Source: Triparma columacea
Lineage: Eukaryota > Sar > Bolidophyceae > Parmales > Triparmaceae
NCBI GenBank assembly: GCA_030267965.1
Contig: BRYA01000817.1
Coordinates: 1-27,219 of the forward strand
Direction of reading: 5' to 3'
Length of the DNA: 27,219 nt
Within the stretch, counting starts at the first letter, position 1. The number at the start of each line of letters is the position of its first letter. Of the stretch, positions 9,592 to 18,873 are shown piece by piece. The position numbers and the translations under genes were made by a program. The notes under the pieces were generated by a model that had not been told where the DNA came from, searched no databases, and saw nothing but the letters and a program-made list of their open reading frames with translations.

Positions 9592-10839
9592 ATGCCGTTC
9601 TTTGTCGTTGGTCCTTTTGCAGAGCCCATGCCCAACCACCTTCCTTTTTCTCAAGCCCTCCGTTCATCACAAAAAATCCTCAGCTTAATGAGTGCGTTTG
9701 ATCAATCTACTAATCTCTCGTCGTTTCTTGCTCAACTTGGGCTTTCGGACGTCGAGAAGGCGCTCTCCGCCGAAGGTATTGATCTTGAGTCACTCAAAGA
9801 ATGCAACCAAGATGACCTCAAAGAACTGGGACTCAATATGGGGCAAAGGAAAACCATCCTGAGGGAGATCGGCAAGCTGTCACAGCCAGCTGTCATCGCG
9901 GAGCCTGTCTCCGCCCAACCAGTTTCTGAAAAAGTCCTTGAGCGACAGTCATCAGGGGGGGCACCATCAACTTACTTCTCCACACCCGCACCGCCGGTTT
10001 CCTCCCCTGCCCCTGTGCCTGCCGCCGATAAGTACGCAGGGGTACCCGACAACGTCCCCACAAAGATCAGGCTTCTCCCAGCCAAGAATGTGCCCGCGTT
10101 TATGGGTGCTGTCCTTGGCAACGTCAAAGTTATGTTGACTATTGACCCAAGGGGTAGCGGGAAGGAACTCATGCAGAAGGTGGCGGAGCAATGTGAAAAT
10201 CGCATCCTTAACGAAATCAAAGAAGAATGTTGCACTCCCTCGGATATGTCCATAGATGGCTTGTGGTTGGCCATCAAAGACGTGACAGCGGTGAAGGCGA
10301 CAGCGTTCTACACAACAGACGGGTTTCACATCAACAACGATGACATCCTCGCTGACCTTTTCAAAGGTGAAATCGTGCAGCATGCTGTTATTTGGGTGAA
10401 CGTAGAAGTTAAAATCGACTACGAGTGGGCTGAATGGTCCATCAGTGGGGACGCTGAAAAGGACAAGGTTGGCTTCCTTGGGAACGTTCTCGACACAACG
10501 GACGGTTGGGGAACAAGGAAGTTTACATTCACAGGGTGTGTCAAGGACAACAGAACTCCTACTTTAAGTTGGCAATCTTCCACGGGAGGTGTCAAAACGT
10601 ATGTCGTCTCAAATGCGTTCAATATCAGTGGGGGGAATATGTGTAAGTTCATTTTTTCTGGCAAAGGAAACGGAGAAGACAAGAGGGATCACATTCACCT
10701 CCAAGGCGGAAAAGCCATTACGCTCGCTGGCCACTTTGCCATCCATGAGAGGGCGATCGCCTACGTCACGGAGCAAGAGAAACTTGCCGAAGAAATTCGT
10801 AAGCAAAGCAACGGGACCTACTCCAAGCTCCAACTTTGA
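9592..10839 (+). CDS. SAM-domain protein with an unidentified C-terminal domain
   Basis: This intronless gene encodes 415 aa from the ATG at 9592, or 383 aa from the in-frame ATG at 9688, which would start just before the domain. Residues about 42-98 form a sterile alpha motif: LSSFLAQLGLSDVEKAL, a DLESLKECNQDDLKELGL core, then GQRKTILREIGKL. SAM domains mediate protein-protein oligomerisation or, less often, RNA/lipid binding. A Pro/Ser-rich linker (about 100-150) follows. The C-terminal 260 residues look like mixed alpha/beta with a ubiquitin-like beginning (TKIRLLPAKNVP...VKVMLTIDPRGSGKELMQKVAEQC) and end in a charged helix. I do not recognise the last ~150 residues (IDYEWAEWSISGD onward). 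A TAG lies directly before ATG 9592. Function is unknown beyond likely scaffolding. Confidence 0.75.
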   Translation: MPFFVVGPFAEPMPNHLPFSQALRSSQKILSLMSAFDQSTNLSSFLAQLGLSDVEKALSAEGIDLESLKECNQDDLKELGLNMGQRKTILREIGKLSQPAVIAEPVSAQPVSEKVLERQSSGGAPSTYFSTPAPPVSSPAPVPAADKYAGVPDNVPTKIRLLPAKNVPAFMGAVLGNVKVMLTIDPRGSGKELMQKVAEQCENRILNEIKEECCTPSDMSIDGLWLAIKDVTAVKATAFYTTDGFHINNDDILADLFKGEIVQHAVIWVNVEVKIDYEWAEWSISGDAEKDKVGFLGNVLDTTDGWGTRKFTFTGCVKDNRTPTLSWQSSTGGVKTYVVSNAFNISGGNMCKFIFSGKGNGEDKRDHIHLQGGKAITLAGHFAIHERAIAYVTEQEKLAEEIRKQSNGTYSKLQL

Positions 10840-10997
10840 GAAGCTCTTCGGAGATGGCTGTGGCAGGGACGTAACAAGGAGCAATTTGTGTGAGGCGCAA
10901 GAAATATTGGGGAGGGAGATGGGGCGAAGTAACTTAAAAACATGATGCCTTCATGTTGGAAAACACATCCTTTGATAAATTACCCAGACCCTCCTCA

Positions 10998-11381
10998 TCA
11001 TCTCCTTCCCCCAACCCCCCCAAGTTTCCTCAGTTGTTTATCGATCCTATTCTCCAGTTTCCCCTCTCCTCCCGTGCTCTTCTGTTTAACCCTTTTAAGT
11101 TCCTTCATTTCCTTCTGTCCCTTTTCCGTAACCTCGCTAAGGAAGAACCTCCCCCCCCCCGACATAAGCGCCCTCGCAGCGAACGTCTTCATGTTCGTAG
11201 AGTCGATCTTCCTGGTAAGCTGCTTCTGCTCACCGGCCATGTTACGGATAGCCTTGGCACCCTTGGAAGTGCGGTTCACGGAGCCCTTCTTGTTCTCACG
11301 CTTTACCTTGGCAATCTGCTTCTTCTGGATTTGCTTGGACTTGGAACGCTTGGTGGGCTTGAGATTCGATCCTTGAGCCAT
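10998..11381 (-). CDS. Small basic protein, possibly UPF0390/DUF2462-like
   Basis: This intronless gene encodes 127 aa, very rich in Lys/Arg with almost no hydrophobic stretches. The N-terminus MAQGSNLK plus a basic, coiled-coil-prone body and the central TRKIDSTNMKTFAARALMSGG block recall the small nuclear/nucleolar UPF0390 (Leydig cell tumour 10 kDa homologue) proteins. The match is from memory and loose. A nucleic-acid- or ribosome-associated role is inferred from charge only. The gene converges on the SAM gene (158 bp between stops) and is divergent from the SNARE gene. The opposite strand carries pyrimidine-rich open frames that I regard as shadows. Confidence 0.65.
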   Translation of the reverse strand: MAQGSNLKPTKRSKSKQIQKKQIAKVKRENKKGSVNRTSKGAKAIRNMAGEQKQLTRKIDSTNMKTFAARALMSGGGRFFLSEVTEKGQKEMKELKRVKQKSTGGEGKLENRIDKQLRKLGGVGGRR

Positions 11382-11802
11382 TTTGTAAAGAGGCTTTGAG
11401 GAGGGAGGGGAAGTGGGGGAAGTGTGGGAGGTGTGAGTGGGTGAATGGGCAGTTGAAAGGTGGGGGTTATTTTGGTTGATAGAGTCATATTTTGTGAGTA
11501 TTGTTGCGTAGATTGATGTGAAGGTTAATGATATACTTGAAGTTGGTGCGTTTATCTGTGAATTGGCGCTCTAAGTGTGTGAAAATAGTGACCAACTTGA
11601 AGGAAACTGGTGGGTCGTGAAGAATTGAGTAACAGCGGTGATTTGGCCGGTAATATGTATACCCGTGGTTCATATAAGTGAGTAATATCCATTTGGTGTT
11701 ATAACTTACGATATATTTGATAAATGAGGTATAAAATGGGGTACAAAGTGAGGGTAAGAAATTGGCCTGTGGGAATTCCATAGCCTTTTACCAACATCCT
11801 CA
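11382..11802. promoter_or_regulatory. Divergent promoter region between basic-protein and SNARE genes
   Basis: This 421-bp spacer lies between divergent ATGs. The side next to the basic-protein gene is G-rich on the plus strand, so its leader is C-rich. The remainder is AT-leaning with GT-rich patches. I see no convincing core promoter element or small gene. Confidence 0.4.
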
Positions 11803-12716
11803 ATGTCTAACACATTTGCATCGCACTCGCGACAGCTCACTAATGTTCTATCGTCAATAAGAGGAATCCTCGCTCGTCCAAAGGGTGAACGTGATAGTGG
11901 AGCAATAGAAAAAGCCAAGTCCCTCGTTGCAGGTGAGACCAGACTGCCTTGTGGGCCACACAGCTACGACTGAGAGGTTTGAAGGGCCGAATGGGAGGGA
12001 GTAAGAGAATATTGATACAGGGTTATGACAAGTTACCCATTATTCGCCGTAAAATCACACTTTAGGTCATCAAATCGATTCTCTTCCTTCACCCTCCTCC
12101 CCCATCCCAACCCTAACACGCACGTGAACACCCCCCCGCCCCCAATCCCCAATCTCCCCTCGCCCTCGCCCACCCAGAGGGAGGATCGATAATAAATAAC
12201 CTCCAGTCCCTCCTCACAAACACGACAGGCTCGGCCCTGAAAGCCAGGCAGAAAAAGGTGGACAACTTCAAGAAGGAGCTTAATGCCTTAGAAGAGGAGG
12301 TGACGAGGGAGAACGAACGCGTGAATCGGAGTGATCTGTTCGCTACCTCAGGCGGCCAGCCTTCCTCTTCCTCTTCTGAGCCTTTCGACCCCTTCGGCGA
12401 AAAACTCGTATCCCAGATGGCCACCCTAAACGATACCACCAACATGCTGAACTCCACCCAGCAGCTCCTCTCCTCCACCGAGGCCGTCGGTTCCACCGTC
12501 CTCTCCACCCTCGGGTCCCAGCGCGAGCAGCTCCTAAACGCCAACAAGAACGTCAGGGAGACTAAGTCAGTAACCGGGCAGGCCAAGGTCCTGCTGAGGA
12601 TCATGGGGAGGAGGGCGGTGTACAACAAGATATTCCTGTACTTTGTTATACTGGCGCTCGCGGCGGCTAACGGGTGCATTATATGGTTCCAGTATTTGAA
12701 ACCCAGCAAGAGATGA
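11803..12716 (+). CDS. Qb-SNARE (Vti1/membrin-like), 2 exons
   Basis: Exon 1 is 11803-11932 and exon 2 is 12178-12716 (GTTGCAG|GTGAGA ... CACCCAG|AGGGAG, phase 1), giving 222 aa. The protein is a tail-anchored SNARE. The N-terminal half is predicted helical (LTNVLSSIRGILARPKG; KARQKKVDNFKKELNALEEEV). A Ser-rich hinge follows, then a heptad SNARE motif around VGSTVLSTLGSQREQLLNAN with a glutamine at the presumed zero layer. A single C-terminal TM segment (NKIFLYFVILALAAANGCIIWF) precedes a short basic lumenal tail. The 'LxxQREQLLxxxxxV' spacing is typical of Qb members such as Vti1 and Bos1/membrin, which act in Golgi/endosome fusion. I cannot tell which. An acceptor six bases downstream would also keep the frame. 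AATAAA lies 76 nt past the stop. Confidence 0.82.
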
Positions 12717-12791
12717 ACTCGTTTGTTCGTACAAGGGGGGGAGAGAGAGACGGCGGTAGAGGTTAATAACTCGAATAACTCGATTACGTGT

Positions 12792-12797
12792 AATAAA
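12792..12797 (+). promoter_or_regulatory. Candidate polyadenylation signal AATAAA of the SNARE gene
   Basis: A canonical AATAAA hexamer lies 76 nt after the SNARE stop codon and just before the 191-bp duplicated block. Position and strand fit; use is unproven. Confidence 0.35.
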
Positions 12798-12804
12798 ACA
12801 GCTG

Positions 12805-13186
12805 CCTTCCTTACTTCTCATTTTCAGAGCTAACTTTCAGAATGTCTGGTTCCCTCTAATCTCCCTCTCCTCCGTGTCCCTAATCTCCCTCTCCTCCTTC
12901 TCCTCCTCTTCCAGCATCCCCAGCAGGCACTCCAGCCCCGCATCCTCCCCTAACACCGCCCATATCTCCGGTAAGTAGCACGTCTCCTCCATCGTCCTTC
13001 CTTACTTCTCATTTTCAGAGCTAACTTTCAGAATGTCTGGTTCCCTCTAATCTCCCTCTCCTCCGTGTCCCTAATCTCCCTCTCCTCCTTCTCCTCCTCA
13101 TCCAGCATCCCTAGCAGGCACTCCAGCCCCGCATCCTCCCCCAACACCGCCCATATCTCCGGTAAGTAGCACGTTTCCTCCATCGT
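12805..13186. repeat. 191-bp tandem direct duplication (two copies)
   Basis: Copy 1 is 12805-12995 and copy 2 is 12996-13186, placed head to tail with no spacer. I count about four base differences. Copy 2 carries the last ~53 codons of the RS-protein gene (stop at 13028 on the minus strand). Copy 1 is a downstream, untranslated duplicate of the same codons and stop. High identity implies a recent event, or ongoing unequal exchange or conversion. Confidence 0.93.
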
Positions 13187-14864
13187 CCTCCCAGCCATCT
13201 CGACACCCCTAAGTAGCAGCATCAACCTCTTGGCTATCTGACCGTTCAATATACCGTTCATTAGCTCAGTCATTATCAGGGTCTCACCGCGGTGACCGAC
13301 GTTTGCGGCGAGGGATGATATTGTGGTGGAGAGAAGGAGGGAGGAGGACATTACGGAGGATATAAGGGACAGCTCGTAGGCCTGGAGGAGCGTCTTGTTC
13401 TGGGACTGGATCTCGGGAAGTACTGAGTGGTTGGGTGGGGCAGGGGGGTGAGAATGATTTTCAACCTTTGTCTAGGATTTATCAATTACCCCCACCCCAC
13501 CCCTCCTGCCAGTCCCCTCACCTTCCTCCCCCACCTCCCTCGCCATTGCCCCGACGACCTCATCGAGTAAAACCCTCCTGGTCTCCTCCCTCCCCTCCAC
13601 CTCCATCCCCTCCCTCCCCACTACCTCCCCAACTTCCTCCACAACCTCCCCCACTATCTCGTCCAGCGTGCTAGTCAGGTTCTTGTTGAAAACGTACTCG
13701 GCCACGACCTCGTCTACGGAAGATGAGAACACGTCAGACATAAAAGAGGAGATGACCTCGTCGACGAGGGAATCGAGCACGCGGACGAGCGGGTGGGTAA
13801 CAGGGTTTCGGGTGTTGTAGTCGTCGTCCTTTGAAAAATAACTCTACGGGGGGGGGGGGTGGGGGAATGAAAGTTAGTCCCAGGTGTCTTGAAAAATGTT
13901 TAAATAACATCTTGCATCCTTCCTCGTTTCTCCCCCCCTCCCCTTCCCTCACCTGCACCATGTCGTCCACCGCCTCCTTAACCACCCCCTCACATATCTC
14001 CCCGCACCCCTCCCTCAGCACCCTTTCCAGCACCCCCCACGCCTCCCTCTTGATCTCCACCTTGCTCCTGTACCCCGGTACCCTGCGCCTCCGCTCGGCG
14101 ACCAGGTCCTCGTCCTCGTCGCTGCTGTAGTAGTAGTCCCTCCCCTCCCCCGCCAGGACGTCGGCGAGTATGTCTGGGATTATGTCCTCAGCTAGCAGGT
14201 CGGAGACGACCTCCTCCATGGCGTAGTAGGAATTCAACATCACAGAGGAACGACGGGAGAGGTGACGGGGGATGGTTATGGTTAGGGCGTACCAACGGCG
14301 GATGTACTTCTGGGCGATTATTGCGGCACGGAGGTGAGAGGATTTTACAGAGTGTGGACGCTTCTTGGACTTGGAGGAGGACTTGGGGGGGAGGGAGTTT
14401 GAGGAGATGGCGGTGAGAGGGGAGCGGGATGGGGTTGGGGGGGGGGATGTTGAGGAGGATAGGGGAGGGGAGGAGGGGGAAGGGCGGGAGGAGGAGGAGG
14501 AGGAGGAAGAGGAGGAGGAGGAGGAGGAGGAGGAAGAAGAGGAGGAGGAGGAAGAAGAGGAAGAACGATGGCGGCGACGGTGCTTGGAGCGATGCTTGGA
14601 GCGGCTTCGGTGCGACTTCTTCTTCTTCGGGCTGCGGCTCCGGTGCGTCTTTTTCTTCTTCTTGGACTGGTGCTGCTTGGAGGACTTTGAGGACTTCGAG
14701 GACTTTTTGGAGTACTTATTTGAGGACCTCTCAGAGGAGTGGTGTGACGAGCGGTGTGAAGAGTGTCGAGGTGAGTGCTTGGATCGGCCACGAGAGTTAT
14801 CTTCAGAGATATCGTCCAGGGAAGGAGGATTGGGAGGGACCCGAGAAAGGTCAAGGGAGGACAT
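13028..14864 (-). CDS. RS/SK-rich poly-serine protein with helical C-terminus, 3 exons
   Basis: Minus-strand exons are 14864-13953, 13843-13522 and 13422-13028 (donors CAG|GTGAGG and AAG|GTGAGG, acceptors CCGTAG and ACTCAG), giving 542 aa. Residues about 25-100 are an RS/SK domain with basic KKKKKTHRSRSPKKKKSHRS stretches, as in SR splicing factors and nuclear-speckle proteins. It runs into a pure 26-serine tract (14564-14487), then a Pro/Ser-rich linker. From about residue 176 the protein becomes ordered and helical: an IQ-like helix (IIAQKYIRRWYAL), several acidic DEVV-type helices, and a hydrophobic C-terminal helix bundle. No RRM is present, so it is not a classical SR protein. I cannot name the C-terminal domain. 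Nuclear localisation is inferred from composition. The 3' coding end is inside a tandem duplication. Confidence 0.75.
14487..14564. repeat. Trinucleotide tract encoding 26 consecutive serines
   Basis: The plus strand is GGA with interspersed AGA triplets. The minus strand reads TCC/TCT, giving an unbroken serine run in the RS-rich protein. The mixed codons show it is not one uniform triplet expansion. It creates a long open but spurious acidic frame on the plus strand. Confidence 0.9.
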
Positions 14865-15252
14865 GTTTAAATTTGATGTTCTATAAGGGGATAAAGAGGG
14901 AAATGGGGGGAAGTTGGCGCGGGGGTGGGGGGAGTGGGATGTTGGTGTGGTGCTATTTGATGCAAGATGTTATAATATTGATTAGAACTGTCCAACTTCT
15001 TTTCTCAAAACCTGGTCCCTCTGATCAAAATTTAGACCCAAGCATTTACTAACAGCGAAATAATGAGTTATTGGATTGTAAGAATGCCACTATGTTCTGA
15101 TCGGATGATGGGATCTGGACTTTGATCGTCTTGAAACGTCTCCAGCGTTGAATTATCCAACTTGTCGGTCTCGATCGTTTGCTCAAATAATTGATATCCC
15201 AACTAACCTGTTCACCTGCTATATTTCCCGGCACTAATCGTCTCTATAGGAA
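14865..15252. promoter_or_regulatory. Divergent promoter region between RS-protein and MAPEG genes
   Basis: This 388-bp spacer lies between divergent ATGs at 14864 (-) and 15253 (+). It is AT-leaning with a G-rich patch (about 14900-14940). I see no identifiable motif or small gene. Confidence 0.4.
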
Positions 15253-15871
15253 ATGAGCTGCGGCAAGGCTGCTAGCGCCCTCTTCGTGAACTGCCTTGTT
15301 GCAAAGCTCTGGATGACTGCTCTACGCATCGGCATGATGGGACAGTCCAAGGAGCAGACGAAGAAGACCATGGAGAGTAAGGACTTTAAAATCGCCCACA
15401 TGGCGCAGCTCAACAATTCAGAGGTACGACGCCAGGCTACGTTTCCACTTCTCCCAAAAGGTGGTGTGCTCAACCCTTCAGGTGGTGTGCTCAACCCCTC
15501 AGGTGGTGTGCTCAACCCTTCAGGTGGTGTGCTCAACCCTTGTGTGTGAACTCACCCCTCATACACTCCCCCCCCCTCCCCCCCCCCAGTACGCTGGACC
15601 CCTCATTGCCGTCCTGCTCTATCTGCACAGCCAGGGGGTTGAGGCTAATGAAGCATGCGTCCTCGTTGTCATCGGCAGCATCGTCCACATGTGGGGCCAT
15701 ATCCTCATGGGGCCCCTGGGCGGTTTGATGGCCCCCCTGGGTGCTGGACCCAGGTATGCCGGCATGTTCCTCCTCGCCCTCGCCCTGCAGAAGTGCACCG
15801 CCAAGGATATTGGGCAGTTCAGTGCGGCTAACATTGCTAGGTACGAACGTGTCGGTGTGCCTGGGGCTTGA
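15253..15871 (+). CDS. MAPEG family membrane protein, 2 exons
   Basis: Exons are 15253-15423 and 15590-15871 (GAG|GTACGA ... C7AG|TACGCT, phase 0), giving 150 aa, the usual MAPEG size. MAPEG proteins are four-helix ER/outer-membrane enzymes using glutathione (microsomal GST, leukotriene C4 and prostaglandin E synthases). The visible signature is a first TM helix ending ALRIGMMGQSKEQ, the HMAQLNNSEYAGPLIAVLLYL block (the family's R/H-x-N-N-x-E-x-x-P pattern before TM2), then two further hydrophobic segments around VVIGSIVHMWGH and PRYAGMFLLALALQ. The substrate cannot be told. The intron holds a 21-bp minisatellite. The gene converges with the MFS gene. Confidence 0.83.
15460..15540 (+). repeat. 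21-bp minisatellite, four copies, inside the MAPEG intron
   Basis: The unit GGTGGTGTGCTCAACCCTTCA is present at 15460-15480, 15481-15501, 15502-15522 and, shortened, at 15523-15540. One C/T difference marks copy 2. The unit is a multiple of three and has no stop in the upstream exon's frame, so it would read as GGVLNPS heptads if the intron were retained. Confidence 0.93.
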
Positions 15872-15928
15872 TGAGCACAAACAGGAGGAAAGGAAGAGCA
15901 GGGGGCAGGAATCCACAAATTGGTTGTT

Positions 15929-15934
15929 AATAAA
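15929..15934 (+). promoter_or_regulatory. Candidate polyadenylation signal AATAAA of the MAPEG gene
   Basis: AATAAA lies 58 nt after the MAPEG stop codon, on the sense strand, in the short spacer before the convergent MFS gene. Use is inferred from position only. Confidence 0.35.
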
Positions 15935-16142
15935 AGAGTCCGTTTCTTCTAGAGGAAAAATGTGCCCGCACGTGTACTAGTACTGCGTGGCGGAATTTAT
16001 GTTTTCGTTGTGTGTGTGGGTGGATTCTGGGAAGGAGGGGAGGAGAGGGATGTTGTGTTGTCGTTGTTAGCGCTTGCAGCGCAAAGTTTGGGTTCACTTC
16101 CATTTCAATAGTCTCGCTCCTCCCCTTCCCCCTCTCACCTAT

Positions 16143-18276
16143 TCATTCGGTAGAGAGGCGTACCAAGGTGGCCCGGTTAACAATCACGATGGCAGTGGCA
16201 GTGCCAAGCACGAAAATGAGGACGCAGAACATCACGCTGTTGCCCTCGTACTGAGCAACGTAGCCAGCGAGAATAGGGAAGAACATGCGAGCCAGAGACC
16301 CAGCAGATGCAAAGTAACCGAGGAGGGCACCCTGGGGTCGGGTGGAGACAATTTTTGAGAAGATCCCAATAACAGCAGTGTGGCCAATCGGGTATCCGAT
16401 AGAGTATAGGAGAAATACTGCGGCCGCGAAGCGGGTCTCTCCGAAGTGCGAGTGGTCCCCAAAGTGGATGAGTAGTCCAGTTCCAATACACATGACGAGC
16501 ATACCTGGGAGGAGTGGGAGGAGCAAAGAGAGGATTAAAACTCTAACATCATCATGTAATCGTAAATGCACTCCAATCTTTTGTGTGCGGCGGCCCTCAC
16601 CTCCAGTAATCATCTGCACGTCGGACCAGATCCTCCCAAGCAAGCCCATGCAGAGCAGGGCCACTACCCCCATGGCGCCACAGCTGCTCACGACGAAGCC
16701 AGCCTTCTCAGCGTCAAAGCTTACGAAATGGCTCACGGAAAAGTTGACGGCCAAGGTCTCGTAGACTGCAATGGAACCCTTTGTGGCAACGTTCAAGAGC
16801 ATACAGCCAAGTATCGTGACGTCGAAACGAGTCAGGGAACCGAGGACCACCTGATCAGCAAAGTCAGCTTCCCCGGACTCCAGATCAACAGCCTTCTTGG
16901 GTGCCTTGGCGGCCCTCTTTCTATCAGCGAAGACGGTACGAGTAAGGATGAGGGTGAGAGAAGACAGGACCGTCATGAACCATGCGGGCATGGAGAATTC
17001 ATTGAAGGAGAGGTAGCCTCCCAAGAAGTCCCTGGGGGGCGGGGGAAGGGGGGGGGGAAGGGGGGGGGGATAAATTAAAGTAGAGCAAGATGGTGGAGGG
17101 TGAGATTCAAGCAAGATTCTGGGGACACTCGTCCCGACCATTCCACTCTCACCTTCCACCTTCCATCACACCCCCCTCCTTTACAGCCCTGCAGATGAAG
17201 GCACCGACAACAGGCATCACAGTGAAGCCCGAGTACTGAACAGCAGTCAGATAGGACAACCAAGCAGTCCTCTTGTCCCTCGGAGTTATCTCTGCCACAT
17301 ATGCCCTAGTGACTCCCAAGGTTCCAGAGCCAAGGCCCATGACAATCTGAGCAAGAATCAAAAGAGAGAGCGGAGCGGAGTCATGGATGCTAGCCAAATG
17401 TGACGCAATCACAGGAGTGGATGCGGACACGTAGAGGAGGGTGCCAAACAGCAGCGTCGACAGCGACTTGGTGAGGGTGGGCTTGTAGCCCAAGGTCTCT
17501 GCAGGGGTGGGAGAGGGAGGAAGGGGAGCGAAGGGTTGTAAGTGGGAAGGAAGAAGGAAGTGCGGCACAGAAGGAAGTGCGGCACAAGAGGTTATGTTTT
17601 ACAGTGCATTAAGAAGTCGCCCAAGAAAGTAAACGGTAAGTCGCCTCCATGCTCCCCTTCTTGTCCATTCTCACCTGACATCTTCCCAAGAACAGGACTC
17701 ATCAATACACGCCCCCCCGAAAAGGAAGCGACGGCGTACCCCTGCGTAATCTTGTCGCCGCCTAAGCTCTTGTTCAACAACCACAGCGTAGGGAACATTA
17801 CTCCACGGGCTGTGTCACCAATCAAGATGGTGAAGCACACCACAAGGAAGGACACTGGGTCTTTAATAGTACGCGAAGAAGGTGAGCCGGAAGAACCAAG
17901 AAGGGACGTCGTCTGGGGGGGGATGTTGATGATGATGTGGGTGTCAGTTCATGGGTGACATCAAAAGGGAGATTCCCCCCGACATCTTCTCTGGCATCTA
18001 CCCTGAAACACCTCCAACCAGAGTACATCTCACCTCTGTGGCACCTCCATCGGTCTTCTCTAATCCAAAGTCCGCGCTCAGGTTCTTAGCAGCCTTAAAC
18101 TTCCCCACATTGGATGTAAATGGCCAGACACCATCGGAACTATCCTCGGAGGAGGGTGAAAAGGGGTCTGTATCAAGGTTGGCCTTCGTCTTAGCAATCG
18201 TAGCTGGCGTCAAGGGCTTCGGTTTCACAACCTTTAGCTCTGGAGCCACCGTTTTCTTGCCAAACCCAAATGGCAT
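16143..18276 (-). CDS. Major facilitator superfamily transporter, CLN7/MFSD8-like, 5 exons
   Basis: Minus-strand exons are 18276-18034, 17912-17675, 17498-17153, 17031-16601 and 16504-16143. Phases are consistent and the total is 539 aa. Exon 1 encodes a soluble cytosolic tail of 81 residues (Pro/Lys then Ser/Asp-rich). The TM part starts at PVSFLVVCFTILIGD. GYAVASFSGGRVLMSPVLGK corresponds to the TM2-TM3 motif A region. GLGSGTLGVTRAYVAEITPRDKRTAWLS followed by AVQYSGFTVMPVVGA matches the TM4-TM5 block of the MFSD8/CLN7 group of lysosomal/vacuolar transporters. TM7-TM12 follow in exons 4 and 5 after a Lys-rich central loop (FADRKRAAKAPKKAVDLESG). Substrate is unknown; family members have been linked to chloride or organic-solute export from lysosomes. 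No sorting signal is certain. The last intron is stop-free and a multiple of three. Confidence 0.85.
17034..17070 (+). other. G-rich homopolymer tract in an MFS intron (quadruplex-prone)
   Basis: The plus strand has four G runs of 5-10 bases separated by single C or AA spacers. On the transcribed minus gene this is a C-rich tract immediately before the exon 4 acceptor, where it serves as the polypyrimidine tract. G-quadruplex (plus) and i-motif (minus) potential is inferred from the pattern. Confidence 0.75.
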
Positions 18277-18312
18277 CACTGATTGAAAAATGGGTGATTG
18301 TGGCCGGGCCAA

Positions 18313-18845
18313 AGCTCTGATTTAAATTTTTTTTGAGATTTTTAAAATACGTTCATGATTGTTTCAATAATTGATTTCTTGATATTTGATGATACTTTAA
18401 TATAGAAAGAGTAAGATATCATTTGAAAATAATATATCAAATATTTGATTTTCATAGGATATTAAAAAAAATATTTCAATCATCAATTTCATCACATAAG
18501 ACAAATTAATCACTAAAAAGATATTGATAATTGCAAGGAAGCTCAATATAAACTTTGAAAAAAGTAATTTTCATAACTTGATCAAACGCACTTTTTAATA
18601 ACTAATGTCTATTTTGTGTGATGCAATATCAATATAGTAGTTATTAAAGTCATAAAAGCATAATATTTTTTCTCGTGTTAGTAAACTTGTCAAACTAATC
18701 GTGACGTATTGGAGGCGGTAAGTAGAACGTGATGTGCTCAGACGGAGAGTAATAGTAACAAAGAAGGTGTGTACACAAAATATAATTGAAATTTTTTCCA
18801 CCCTCATTCAATAACACCACCGATTGCAATTGCCATTTTCTAGGC
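18313..18845. other. AT-rich divergent intergenic region
   Basis: About 530 bp between the divergent MFS and PPPDE genes is strikingly AT-rich compared with both flanks. It has many A/T runs and repeated ATATTTGAT/TTGATATTT-like words (about 18370-18480). There is no convincing ORF or RNA gene. It probably holds both promoters. Confidence 0.8.
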
Positions 18846-18873
18846 CCTCTTTAAGACACTACTAGCCTCAATA

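Noticed and set aside
10942..11399. Plus-strand Pro/Phe/Leu-rich frames opposite the small basic protein
   Set aside because: These are antisense shadows of Lys-rich codons on a pyrimidine-rich strand, with no domain-like pattern.
14365..14886. Long plus-strand Glu-rich open frame
   Set aside because: It is the antisense shadow of the poly-Ser/RS coding exon. The triplet tract removes stops on both strands.
15460..15540. CRISPR-like array
   Set aside because: The units are directly contiguous with no spacers, in a eukaryotic intron. It is a minisatellite.
16342..17078. Plus-strand open frames across the MFS exons
   Set aside because: Opposite-strand reading of spliced transporter exons. 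The minus strand gives clear MFS motifs and consistent splice phases.
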